Assembly: GCA_031424145.1 (NCBI GenBank)
Contig: JANPGV010000213.1
Location: forward strand, 1-26,083
Direction: 5' to 3'
DNA: 26,083 bases
DNA from: JAENVT01 sp031424145
GTDB lineage: Bacteria; Actinomycetota; Acidimicrobiia; Acidimicrobiales; Ilumatobacteraceae
Positions 6,696 through 15,001 of the stretch are shown here, piece by piece. Position numbers and translations under genes: made by a program. Under the pieces are notes generated by a model that was not told the DNA's origin, made no database searches, and saw only the letters and a list, made by a program, of their open reading frames with translations. Position 1 is the first letter of the stretch. The number at the start of each line of letters is the position of its first letter.

Positions 6696-7891
6696 GCTGG
6701 CGATTGGTCGGCTGGCTGACAGGCATCGTCGTGACCGCTTTCCTCCTCGCCGAAATCCTCCTGCGACCACCCAATGGTGGCGAGCGGCTGCACCTGATGG
6801 TGATTCTTGGCGCACCGGCGCTCATCACCGCGGCGCTGGTTCCGTTCCTTGGAAAGTGGATATCAGCGCGGGCCAGCGTCGCCGGCGCCGCCTTCCTGGT
6901 TGGCCTGTGCTCGCTGGCTCTCGGTGCCGTCACCACATCGGCGGCGTCGAACGCGATGTTCCTCTCCTCGCAGGACTACCGGCTGTTCCTCGTCGTGCTG
7001 ATGTTGTCGAGCGGCATTGCCCTGGCCGTCGGATCGCACCTCACCAGGCCGCTGGCAAATGACATCGCCCGACTCGGTGAGGTCGCCGAGCGAGTCGCCG
7101 CTGGCGACTTCGCCGCGCGCACGGGTGTACGTCGAAGCGACGAGGTCGGTCGCACCGCCCGAGCCGTCGACTCGATGGTCACCGCACTCGATGAAGCTGC
7201 GTCACAGCGAGAAAGGGCCACGAATGCCCGCCAGATGCTGTTCACCAGCATCGGCCACGACCTACGTACGCCGCTGGCGGCGATGCGCGCAGCAGTCGAG
7301 AGCCTGCAGGATGGTGTAGCGCCCGATCCGGCTCGCTATTTCGGGATCCTCGCAGGTCAGCTCGACAACGTCGAGAGCCTTCTCGATCAACTGGTCGAAT
7401 ACGCCCGGATAGAGTCCGGAAACAACAACCGCGAGCGAACAACAGTCTCGATCGCCGAGCTGGCCCACGAAGCGGTTGAGGCCCTTTCGCCCGTCGCTCA
7501 TCGCATGGATGTGGACGTGCGGCTCGAATCGGACGGTCCCGCGGTCGTGGTCGCGAGCACCACCGACATGTCTCGCGTGCTGCGCAACCTGTTGGACAAC
7601 GCCATCCGCCACAGCCCGTCGGGAAAGGCCGTGCGCGTCGCTGTCCGGTCTGGGCGGCAAATCGAAGTCTGCGTGCACGACCAAGGATCAGGTTTCCCCG
7701 ACGAGTTTCGCGAGCACGCCTTCGAACCATTCACTCGCGCCGACCCGGCACGCAACACCCGAACCGGGCACTCAGGTCTCGGCTTGGCCATCGCCCGAGC
7801 GCTCGTCGAGGCCCACGGCGGGCGCATTTGGCTCGCCAACGGTCCGGGCGGCGACGTCCATTTCTCGATTCCCCGAAAGGAACCAGCATGA
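6692..7891 (+). CDS. Membrane sensor histidine kinase with HAMP domain
   Basis: 399 residues from the ATG overlapping the regulator's stop. The N-terminus has about four hydrophobic segments (near residues 6-27, 33-53, 57-78 and 92-112) with very short loops, so it may sense within the membrane or through intramembrane signals rather than through a large extracellular domain. Next come a HAMP linker (about 112-165, ending in RRSDEVGRTARAVDSM), HisKA with GHDLRTPLAAMR (His189) and HATPase with NLLDNAIRHSP, GSGFP and HSGLGLAIARALVEAHGG. It is the cognate partner of the OmpR-type regulator. Its 3' end overlaps the molybdoenzyme gene by an ATGA, so sensor, regulator and enzyme are expressed together, suggesting the enzyme's substrate or envelope redox state may be what is sensed. 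Confidence 0.92.
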   Translation: MSWRLVGWLTGIVVTAFLLAEILLRPPNGGERLHLMVILGAPALITAALVPFLGKWISARASVAGAAFLVGLCSLALGAVTTSAASNAMFLSSQDYRLFLVVLMLSSGIALAVGSHLTRPLANDIARLGEVAERVAAGDFAARTGVRRSDEVGRTARAVDSMVTALDEAASQRERATNARQMLFTSIGHDLRTPLAAMRAAVESLQDGVAPDPARYFGILAGQLDNVESLLDQLVEYARIESGNNNRERTTVSIAELAHEAVEALSPVAHRMDVDVRLESDGPAVVVASTTDMSRVLRNLLDNAIRHSPSGKAVRVAVRSGRQIEVCVHDQGSGFPDEFREHAFEPFTRADPARNTRTGHSGLGLAIARALVEAHGGRIWLANGPGGDVHFSIPRKEPA

Positions 7892-9519
7892 TCGAGTCAT
7901 CCGCACCGCCGACCGCTGAGAACATCGAACCGCCGCCATCCGCGAATAGCCCGTCGTTGCCACCGCGCCGATACGGTGCCGTCGCGGGCTTGGTTGCCGG
8001 CGCGGTGGCGGTGACCACAGGCATGCTCGCCGCCGGTGTCATCGATGTCGTCTCCCCGATTGATGCGGTTGGTAGCGAGTTCATCGACCGAGTGCCGCCG
8101 TGGCTCAAAGAACTGGCCATCCGATGGTTCGGGACCAACGACAAATTGGCCCTTCGCGTCGGAATCGTCGTCACACTGGGGATCGCCGCGCTGATCGTCG
8201 GTTTCCTCGCCGTGCGCCGCCTCGCCGCCGGTGTCATCGGGATCGGAGTCTTCGGATTGGTCGGAGCGCTCGCCGCCGTGCACCGCCCAGGCGAGTCGGG
8301 AACGGCTGCGCTGCCTCCGCTGATCGGTACGGCAATCGGGATTCCGTTGCTGATCCAGCTCGCCCGACCGACCATCAAACACCCCCGCGAGACACCCGGG
8401 CCATCTCGAGCGCCGCTCGGTTGGGATCGTCGGCGGTTCCTCGCCTCCACAGGATCCGCTGCAGCCGTGGCCGTCGTCGCGGGTGGTGTCGCCCAGATCA
8501 TAGAGAACCGGCGAGTCGCCTCGATCCGCAAGGCAATACCCGATGCACTCCCCACCGTCGCTCCGCCCGACGCAAACGTGCCGCCCGACGCAAACGTGCC
8601 GGCGGTCTCTAACGTGCCGGCTGACGCCACCCTCAGCCCGATCACACCGTTCATCACCCCGAACAAGGATTTCTATCGGATCGACACTGCGCTGTCCTTC
8701 CCCCGCATCAGCCTGTCAAAATGGAAAGTCGACATCCAGGGCATGGTCGACAACCCGCTGACATTCAGCTACAACGATCTGCTCTCCAGACCACAAGTCG
8801 AGCGGATCGTCACGCTTTGTTGTGTGTCGAACGAGGTCGGCGGCGAATACATCTCCAACGCGACATTTCAAGGAATCATGCTCGCCGACCTGCTCAACGA
8901 GGCCGGCGTACAAAATGGAGCCGAGCAAGTCTTCAGCACCAGCCTCGACGGTTGGACGTGCGGGTTCCCTGTCGCTGCGGCGCTCGACGGCCGCGACGCA
9001 ATGATCGCGGTGGGAATGAATGGCGAACCGTTGCCGCTCGAACACGGCTTCCCGGCCCGCCTCGTAGTTCCCGGTTTGTATGGCTACGTCAGCGCGACCA
9101 AATGGTTGAAATCGATCAAATTGACCACCTGGAACGCAGCAGAAGGCTTCTGGGTTCCGCGCGGATGGGCTCGCGACGCTCCTATCAAGACCCAGTCACG
9201 TATTGATGTACCCCGCGACGGCGAAGACGTCGCTGCCGGACCGACCAAGATCGCGGGAATCGCCTGGGCGCAACACAGAGGCGTGGAGCGCGTCGAGGTA
9301 CGCGTCGACCAAGGGCCGTGGCAACCGGCTCGCCTGGGGACCGACGTCTCCGATGACGCCTGGCGGCAATGGGTACTTGACTGGGATGCCAAGCCTGGCA
9401 AGTACACAATCCAGGTCCGCGCCACTGACAAGACCGGCAACACCCAGACCGCCGACGTATCACCTCCCGATCCCGACGGAGCCACCGGCTATCACACCCG
9501 CACCGTCAAGGTCGCCTGA
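7888..9519 (+). CDS. Membrane-anchored sulfite-oxidase-like molybdopterin oxidoreductase
   Basis: 543 residues; the ATG follows AAAGGA and overlaps the kinase stop. About four membrane segments (near 28-55, 88-108, 110-130, 148-168) and a fifth hydrophobic stretch after RRRFLASTG (about 185-205) precede a Pro-rich linker with tandem PPDANV hexapeptides and then an exported catalytic part. The oxidoreductase-molybdopterin fold (about 255-430) contains the LCCVSNEVGG motif, where Cys312 is the expected Mo ligand, plus LEHGFPARLVVPGLYGY. A C-terminal Mo-co dimerisation domain (about 440-540) contains IAGIAWAQHRGVERVEV and WDAKPGKYTIQVRATDKTG. Relatives oxidise or reduce small sulfur compounds or oxidised methionine; the substrate here is unknown. 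Operon position ties it to the two-component system. Confidence 0.9.
   Translation: MIESSAPPTAENIEPPPSANSPSLPPRRYGAVAGLVAGAVAVTTGMLAAGVIDVVSPIDAVGSEFIDRVPPWLKELAIRWFGTNDKLALRVGIVVTLGIAALIVGFLAVRRLAAGVIGIGVFGLVGALAAVHRPGESGTAALPPLIGTAIGIPLLIQLARPTIKHPRETPGPSRAPLGWDRRRFLASTGSAAAVAVVAGGVAQIIENRRVASIRKAIPDALPTVAPPDANVPPDANVPAVSNVPADATLSPITPFITPNKDFYRIDTALSFPRISLSKWKVDIQGMVDNPLTFSYNDLLSRPQVERIVTLCCVSNEVGGEYISNATFQGIMLADLLNEAGVQNGAEQVFSTSLDGWTCGFPVAAALDGRDAMIAVGMNGEPLPLEHGFPARLVVPGLYGYVSATKWLKSIKLTTWNAAEGFWVPRGWARDAPIKTQSRIDVPRDGEDVAAGPTKIAGIAWAQHRGVERVEVRVDQGPWQPARLGTDVSDDAWRQWVLDWDAKPGKYTIQVRATDKTGNTQTADVSPPDPDGATGYHTRTVKVA
8563..8598 (+). repeat. Perfect 18-bp tandem duplication inside the molybdoenzyme linker
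   Basis: Two identical 18-base units encode PPDANV twice, followed by degenerate PAVSNV and PADATL units. It lies in the extracytoplasmic linker between the membrane domain and the catalytic domain, where length changes are likely tolerated. It is a candidate length-variable site. Confidence 0.85.
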
Positions 9520-9718
9520 GCAGCAGGTCCGCCAACCCGTCCCCGTGGACGTCGTCAGCAGGTTTGACAGAAGAAGTCGACGTCCGAACATCACGCTCGC
9601 CGGCAGCGGTTGTGTCGGTCGATTTGGGTGTAACGGATGTGCGGCTCGCCAGACTGCAGGGAATGATTGCACCGAGGCGTATTGGGTTGGGTGGCCCCGT
9701 TGGCCGATCGAGGACACG

Positions 9719-11737
9719 ATGAGCGGGGATACGGTCAGCATTCTTGATGGCAGCACGTTTGTGGTCAGCGATCGTCGGGGTGACATCGAGGCCGCCGCGG
9801 ATCGACCGCACGGGTTGTTTTTCCGGGACACCCGCTTCCTTTCGCTGTGGCGGCTGACGCTCGACGGTGCGCCGTTGGAGGTTCTCTCGACCGATGAGGT
9901 CGACTACTTCTCCAGTCAGTTCTTCTTGTATCCGGCGACCGGGGCGATCTACCGCAATCCGTATCTGTCGGTGATCCGCCAGCGCTCTGTGGGCGATGGG
10001 CTCCACGAGGATCTCGTGGTGCTTAATCACTCGCCCGACGACGTCGCGGTCGGGCTGCGGCTCGACGTCGACGCCGACTTCGCCGATCTGTTCGAGGTGA
10101 AAGATAGGTTGGCGAAGAAGGGCGAGCGATCCACGGAGGTGCGCGATGACGCGTTGGTCCTGCGCTACCAGCGAGGCGAGTTCTTCCGCGAGACGCTGAT
10201 CGTGCCGAGCGTTGAGGCCGCGATCGACGCCGACGGCTTGAGCTTCTCGGTGCGCCTCGCTCCCCACGGCGACTGGCAGACCTGTATTGATGTTGTGCCC
10301 AACGCCGATCACGAGGTGCGTGACAAGCATCGTCATGGGTCGATGTACAAGCCGGTGCCCAACATGCGACAGAGCCTCGAGGAGTGGATCACGCAGGCTC
10401 CGGTGCTGCGGTGTAGTTGGGATCCGCTCCACCACATCTACGAACGCAGCTTGATTGATCTCGCCGCGCTGCGCTTCTACACCGACGCGATGCCCGACGC
10501 CTCGGTTCCTGCGGCTGGTTTGCCGTGGTTCATGGCGCTGTTCGGTCGTGACAGCCTGCTCACCAGCTACCAGGCGCTGCCATTCACCCCTGACCTGGCC
10601 TGCACAACGCTTCGGGTGCTGGCAAGCCGCCAGGGCCAGGTTGTCGACGGGTTCCGTGACGAGGAGCCAGGCAAAATCCTCCATGAGCTGCGAGTAGGCG
10701 AGCTGACCACATTCGGTGAGCGACCGCATGGACCGTCTTTCGGGAGCGCCGATGCGACGCCGCTGTTCCTGGTGCTGCTCGACGAGACCGAGCGCTGGAC
10801 CGGCGACGTCGCGCTCGTCAAGGAGCTGGAAGAGAACGCCCGGGCGGCGATCGACTGGATCGACAACCACGGCGATCGTGACGGTGACGGCTACGTCGAG
10901 TACGAGACTTCCAACCCTGAGACTGGTCTTGAGAACATGTGCTGGAAGGATTCCTGGAACTCGATCGTGTTCGCCGATGGAAGCCCATCCAAGCTCCCCC
11001 GTGCCACCTGTGAGATTCAGGGCTACGTCTACGACGCCAAGTGCCGTACCGCCCGTCTCGCCCGCGAGGTCTGGGGCGATCCGACCTGGGCAGCGAAACT
11101 GGACGTCGAAGCCGCCGAGCTGAAACGCCGCTTCAATGAGGACTTCTGGTTGCCCGAGCGAGCCTTCTTCGCACTCGCCCTCGACGGTGATAAGCGCCGG
11201 GTCGACAGCCTCACGTCGAACATCGGTCACCTCTTGTGGAGCGGCATCGTCGACGCCGAGAAGGCCCAACCGGTAGTCGATCAGCTAATGGGCGAGCGGC
11301 TGTTCTCCGGTTGGGGTGTTCGCACAATGGCCGAGGGCGAGGGCGGCTACAACCCGATTGAGTACCACAACGGCACCGTATGGCCGCACGATAACTCGTT
11401 CATCGCCGCTGGCCTGCGCCGCTACGGCTACACGGCCGAGGCCGCCCGACTGTCCTTCGCCATTCTCGAGGCGGCAACGTACTTCCAATCGCGGTTGCCC
11501 GAGGTCTTCGCTGGTTACCCCAGGCAGCTCACCGGGGTACCCGTGGAGTACCCAACCGCGTCCAGCCCCCAGGCGTGGGCCACGGGCACCCCGCTGCTGC
11601 TGCTCAGAGCCATGCTCGGCCTCGAACCGGGCAACAACGCCCCACTCAGCGACCCAGAGCTCCCCAACGAGATCGAGTCCATGCACCTAGACGGCGTCCC
11701 CGGCCGCTGGAACCGCCTCACCAACTCCAACCGGTAG
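9719..11737 (+). CDS. Glycogen debranching / amylo-alpha-1,6-glucosidase-like protein
   Basis: 672 residues from the ATG, preceded by GAGG at a suitable distance. The N-terminal part (about 1-210) matches the debranching-enzyme N-terminal domain (SILDGSTFVVSDRRGD, LFFRDTRFLSLWRL, EVDYFSSQFFLYP). The C-terminal part is an (alpha/alpha)6 barrel with the family landmarks GLPWFMALFGRDSLLTSYQ, GKILHELRVGE, CWKDSWNS, YVYDAKCRTARLA and YNPIEYHNGTVWPHDNSF, the acidic residues of which are the expected catalytic groups. No signal peptide is visible, so it is probably cytosolic and acts on alpha-glucans. It stands alone on the strand about 200 bases after the molybdoenzyme; that gap shows no gene and only a weak candidate promoter (GTGTAAC near 9630). 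Confidence 0.9.
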   Translation: MSGDTVSILDGSTFVVSDRRGDIEAAADRPHGLFFRDTRFLSLWRLTLDGAPLEVLSTDEVDYFSSQFFLYPATGAIYRNPYLSVIRQRSVGDGLHEDLVVLNHSPDDVAVGLRLDVDADFADLFEVKDRLAKKGERSTEVRDDALVLRYQRGEFFRETLIVPSVEAAIDADGLSFSVRLAPHGDWQTCIDVVPNADHEVRDKHRHGSMYKPVPNMRQSLEEWITQAPVLRCSWDPLHHIYERSLIDLAALRFYTDAMPDASVPAAGLPWFMALFGRDSLLTSYQALPFTPDLACTTLRVLASRQGQVVDGFRDEEPGKILHELRVGELTTFGERPHGPSFGSADATPLFLVLLDETERWTGDVALVKELEENARAAIDWIDNHGDRDGDGYVEYETSNPETGLENMCWKDSWNSIVFADGSPSKLPRATCEIQGYVYDAKCRTARLAREVWGDPTWAAKLDVEAAELKRRFNEDFWLPERAFFALALDGDKRRVDSLTSNIGHLLWSGIVDAEKAQPVVDQLMGERLFSGWGVRTMAEGEGGYNPIEYHNGTVWPHDNSFIAAGLRRYGYTAEAARLSFAILEAATYFQSRLPEVFAGYPRQLTGVPVEYPTASSPQAWATGTPLLLLRAMLGLEPGNNAPLSDPELPNEIESMHLDGVPGRWNRLTNSNR

Positions 11738-11741
11738 CGCC

Positions 11742-12000
11742 CTAGCGGACAGTCCCTGTTGCATGATGTCGCTGCGTTGGACGGGGCAGTTGACGATGAA
11801 CCCACCAGGACCAAACGAGCCGGCTGGGCCGGTGGTGTAATCCCTGGTCGGCGAGTTCGCGGATGTCGTCGAACTTCATCATCTGCCGTGTTCGCAGCCC
11901 GGCGGCAATTGCGGGGTCGGTCCAGATCGCCGGGTATGCGTCCCACAGCGGGCTGTACTTGTCGTTGTGTGGGGCGGAGTTGGTTCACGTTGGCCAGCCA
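11742..12000 (-). pseudogene. C-terminal remnant of a secreted-protein-type gene, two frameshifts
   Basis: Reading the minus strand in three consecutive frames recovers one coherent tail: WLANVNQL, then APHNDKYSPLWDAYPAIW and DPAIAAGLRTRQMMKF, then GSFGPGGFIVNCPVQRS and SDIMQQGLSAR before a TAG at 11744-11742. The pattern (N-x-KYSPLWDAYPAIWTD, ending in FIVNCPV) resembles the C-terminus of an uncharacterised actinobacterial family I cannot name with certainty. Frames change near 11975 and near 11820, and nothing convincing extends past about 12000, so the 5' part has been lost. The remaining 140 bases before the phosphodiesterase gene show only weak GAAAC-like repeats. Confidence 0.6.
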
Positions 12001-12143
12001 GGATCCACGTACGCACCCCCGATCCGATCCGTCACGCGCCGCCAGCGAAACCCTGACGAACCATTCACGAATCTTCGGCTCCACGGAAATTTTCAGTAGG
12101 GGTAATCTCGGCCTCCGAATCATGATTGTGGTGGAGGTCGGTG

Positions 12144-13061
12144 GTGAACGACACACGAAAGCGTTCCGGTCGCCCGACCGCTGTGGTGGTTCTGGCTTGC
12201 TATGGTGCGATCCTCACCGGTTGCGCGGCTTCGTCAGTAGCGCCCGCGAAGGTCGAAGCAACGCCGACCGGAAATCCGTTTCGAATCGGTCGCCCTCTCG
12301 TCATTCCTCACGCCGGGGGTGACGGATTGTTTCCCGAGAACACGCTGTATGCATATGAACACAGCATGGCGATGGGTGGCGATGTCATCGACGCAGATGT
12401 TTTCCTCACCGCTGATGGTGTCCCAATCGCCTTCCACGACAGCACGCTGGAACGAACAACGAACGGCACCGGGCGAGTTCATGACAAGTCCTACGCCGAA
12501 CTGGCGACACTCGATGCAGCGTGGAATTTCGAGCGCGACGGGCAACATCCGCTCCGCGGCAAGGGCATTGCTATCCCGACCATCGAAGCCATTCTCAGAA
12601 GGTTTCCACACACGCTCGTGACGCTCGACTTGAAGGACCTTCGGATAGAAGCGGTCGCACCGCTCTGCACACTTCTGAGATCGCTTGGTCGCACGACCGA
12701 TGTGTACGTCGGCGTGGACACCAACGAGCAAGTCATGTTGTTTCGTGAGCTGTGCCCCGAGGTTCATACGTCGGGTACCGACGCAGAGCGACGAGCGATG
12801 CGGGCAGCTCGCGAGGCGGGCGACACAACGTTCGTCACCAACCAGCTCGTCGGCCAGCCGGCATTTCTCGCAGACGATGGCACGAAACGCATTTCTTCCG
12901 ACTACCTCGCGTATTCGCACAGCAAGGGAATCGCCGTGCTGACCTGGGTGGTCGACGACCCGAAGGACATGACCGACCTGATCAAGATGGGCATCGACGG
13001 CATCTACACGCGACGGCCAGACGTGATGGTCAAACTCCTTCACGACATGGGTGAGCTGTAG
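12144..13061 (+). CDS. Glycerophosphodiester phosphodiesterase-like lipoprotein 1
   Basis: 305 residues. GTG 12144 is chosen because GGAGG lies six bases before it. The N-terminus is a lipoprotein signal (hydrophobic AVVVLACYGAI then LTGC lipobox), so the protein should be anchored outside the membrane. The GDPD barrel follows: IPHAGGDGLFPENT in place of the canonical HRG...PENT, D-x-D in IDADVFLTADG in place of E-x-D, and catalytic FHDSTLERTTNGTG, then TLDLKD and a closing GIDGIYTRRPD. The first His, PENT and HD motif are kept. The Arg-to-Ala and Glu-to-Asp changes define a recognisable subgroup whose substrate is not known to me. It is followed by a close tandem paralogue. Confidence 0.9.
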   Translation: MNDTRKRSGRPTAVVVLACYGAILTGCAASSVAPAKVEATPTGNPFRIGRPLVIPHAGGDGLFPENTLYAYEHSMAMGGDVIDADVFLTADGVPIAFHDSTLERTTNGTGRVHDKSYAELATLDAAWNFERDGQHPLRGKGIAIPTIEAILRRFPHTLVTLDLKDLRIEAVAPLCTLLRSLGRTTDVYVGVDTNEQVMLFRELCPEVHTSGTDAERRAMRAAREAGDTTFVTNQLVGQPAFLADDGTKRISSDYLAYSHSKGIAVLTWVVDDPKDMTDLIKMGIDGIYTRRPDVMVKLLHDMGEL

Positions 13062-13140
13062 CAAGCCGCCAATGAGCGCCGGCCAGAGCGGGTCTACCAT
13101 GTCAGTCCTGAGAACCCGGTGGACGAGAGGTGGTGGCACG

Positions 13141-14106
13141 ATGAGATCATCTCGACGTCTGATCGTCGGCGCCGCCGCAATCGTCACCGTAGTTGTCGGC
13201 ACGGTGGTGATTCATTCGATCACGTCGCGGCCCGCTGGCGGTACCACCAGCACCCCGATCGGGGATCCGACAAATCCGTTCCGAACCGGGCGAACATTGG
13301 TCATCCCCCACGGCGGCGGTGACGGCCTCTTTCCGGAGAACACGTTGCTGGCCTTCGAGCGATCGATGGCGATGGGCGCCGACGTCGTCGACGTCGACCT
13401 GCGCCTATCCGGCGACGGCGTCGTGATCGCGTTCCACGACCCCACCGTCGACCGCATCACCGGCGCCAAGGGCACGGTGCGGCAGATGACGTACGAGGCA
13501 CTGAGTCAGCTCGACGCCGGTTGGGCATTCGCCCCCGGCGGCGCGAGCGATGGCGTCGCCCAACACCCGTTCCGCGGGATCGGTGTTTCGATACCCACAC
13601 TCGAGTCGATCCTTCAGAAGTTCCCGACCGCGCTGCTCTCGCTCGACCTCAAGGACGAGTCAATGGCGATGGTCAAACCCGTCTGCGACCTTCTCCGCCA
13701 GCACCACCGATTCAACGACGTTTTCGTCGGTTCCAATAGTGACCTACAAATCCTCGAGTTTCGAAAGCTGTGCCCTGATGTGCGCACCAGCGCGATCATG
13801 AACGACGTGTACGCGTCTCGTGATGCCAGGGCCCGTGGCGACACAGATTTCGTCCCGGCCGTCACCGTTGACCAGCCACCATTCCGAGTCGACGGCCGCG
13901 AAATCGTTGATCGCGCTTCGTTGTCTTGGTCACATGAGCATGGGGTTGCCATCCTGACGTGGGTGGTGAACGACGAGGCTGATATGCGCCTCTTGGTCGC
14001 GCTCGGGGTCGACGGAATCTACACGTCGTACCCCGACCGTCTGCTGAAGATCCTCGGTCGCTGCACCTCTGCCGACGCGTGTGATCCTACGATCGCGTCC
14101 AGGTGA
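13141..14106 (+). CDS. Glycerophosphodiester phosphodiesterase-like protein 2
   Basis: 321 residues; the ATG is preceded by GAGAGGTGG. An N-terminal signal or anchor segment (LIVGAAAIVTVVVGTVVIHS) has no lipobox cysteine. The domain has IPHGGGDGLFPENT, DVDLRLSGDG (D-x-D), FHDPTVDRITGAKG, LSLDLKD and GVDGIYTSYPD. It is strongly similar to the preceding gene over its whole length (compare NPFRIGRPLVIPH with NPFRTGRTLVIPH, and SMAMG in both), so the two arose by tandem duplication. Differences are a Gly in place of Ala after the catalytic His and an insertion near residue 135. The 79-base gap contains its own ribosome-binding site. It converges with the third paralogue. Confidence 0.9.
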   Translation: MRSSRRLIVGAAAIVTVVVGTVVIHSITSRPAGGTTSTPIGDPTNPFRTGRTLVIPHGGGDGLFPENTLLAFERSMAMGADVVDVDLRLSGDGVVIAFHDPTVDRITGAKGTVRQMTYEALSQLDAGWAFAPGGASDGVAQHPFRGIGVSIPTLESILQKFPTALLSLDLKDESMAMVKPVCDLLRQHHRFNDVFVGSNSDLQILEFRKLCPDVRTSAIMNDVYASRDARARGDTDFVPAVTVDQPPFRVDGREIVDRASLSWSHEHGVAILTWVVNDEADMRLLVALGVDGIYTSYPDRLLKILGRCTSADACDPTIASR

Positions 14107-14131
14107 CCAAGGCGTCGCCCTCATCGATCGA

Positions 14132-15001
14132 TCAGCTCCCGATGAGCTTCGCGAAGACCTTGTGCGCAATGTCCGGGCGACGGGTGTAGACAGCATCGAC
14201 ACCGGCCTCTGCTAACCGCCGCAGCGTGTCGGGATCGTCGACTGTCCAGGTGTATATGGCCATGCCGCGCTCGTGCGACCAATCGATGTTCGCTGCGTCG
14301 AGCAAATTGTCGGCAAACGGCGGCTGGCCAATCGGCGCCGGAGCGCACCACGTGCTGTCGGCCTCGTGGGCTTGGCGCATCGTCACGACATCTCGATAGA
14401 CGGTGTGGATCATCGTCGAGCCGACACAGTCGACATCGGTTTCGGCGCGCACGGTGTCATCTTTGGCACTGAGGTAGACACGACCGAGGGCGCCATGGCT
14501 TGTCAGCAGGTCGCACAGCGGCTTGGCCACCGACGGTGTCGCCTGCTTGATCTCCAGTGAGATCGTCACATCAGGGAACGCAGACAGGATCTGGTCGAGC
14601 GACGCGATTCGCACCGGCTGACCGATCGGATCGCCCTTCCAGCCGGAACGCAGGTCAACCGTCTGTAGTTCGGCCCAGGTGTGTTGGTCGATGTTGCCGC
14701 TGCCGTCGGTGCCGCTGGACAGGTTGCGATCATGGTGGGCGACGATCACACCGTCGCTGGTCATCCACAGATCGGCATCCAGCAGATCCGCGCCGGCGGC
14801 CATCGAACGTTGCATCGCGAGCAGCGAATTTGCCGGTCCGAGACCCTCTCCACCAGCGTGGGCGATGATCAGCGGTGGGCGATGCCGATACGGGCTCGGT
14901 GCACACCCAGACGCGCCACCGGAGGCGCTCGCGCAAGCCGTCATCAGTGCTGCGGCACCAACTACCGTGCCCACCCCAGCGCGGCGCCACGTGGCGGTCA
15001 T
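14132..15001 (-). CDS. Glycerophosphodiester phosphodiesterase-like lipoprotein 3
   Basis: 289 residues on the minus strand. The N-terminal signal ends in LMTAC, a lipobox, so it should be an exported lipoprotein. The GDPD motifs are IIAHAGGEGLGPANS (PANS replaces PENT), LDADLWMTSDG (D-x-D), HHDRNLSSGTDG, SLEIKQ and GVDAVYTRRPD. It is more diverged from the two tandem copies than they are from each other, and the PENT-to-PANS change removes an acidic residue that is conserved in the wider family. The start overlaps the methyltransferase stop (ATGA), so the two form an operon. It ends 25 bases from the end of the second paralogue, with no clear terminator between. Confidence 0.88.
   Translation of the reverse strand: MTATWRRAGVGTVVGAAALMTACASASGGASGCAPSPYRHRPPLIIAHAGGEGLGPANSLLAMQRSMAAGADLLDADLWMTSDGVIVAHHDRNLSSGTDGSGNIDQHTWAELQTVDLRSGWKGDPIGQPVRIASLDQILSAFPDVTISLEIKQATPSVAKPLCDLLTSHGALGRVYLSAKDDTVRAETDVDCVGSTMIHTVYRDVVTMRQAHEADSTWCAPAPIGQPPFADNLLDAANIDWSHERGMAIYTWTVDDPDTLRRLAEAGVDAVYTRRPDIAHKVFAKLIGS

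Noticed and set aside
9506..11269. Long open minus-strand frame (587 codons) opposite the debranching-like gene
   Set aside because: High-GC antisense shadow; the plus strand carries all family motifs.
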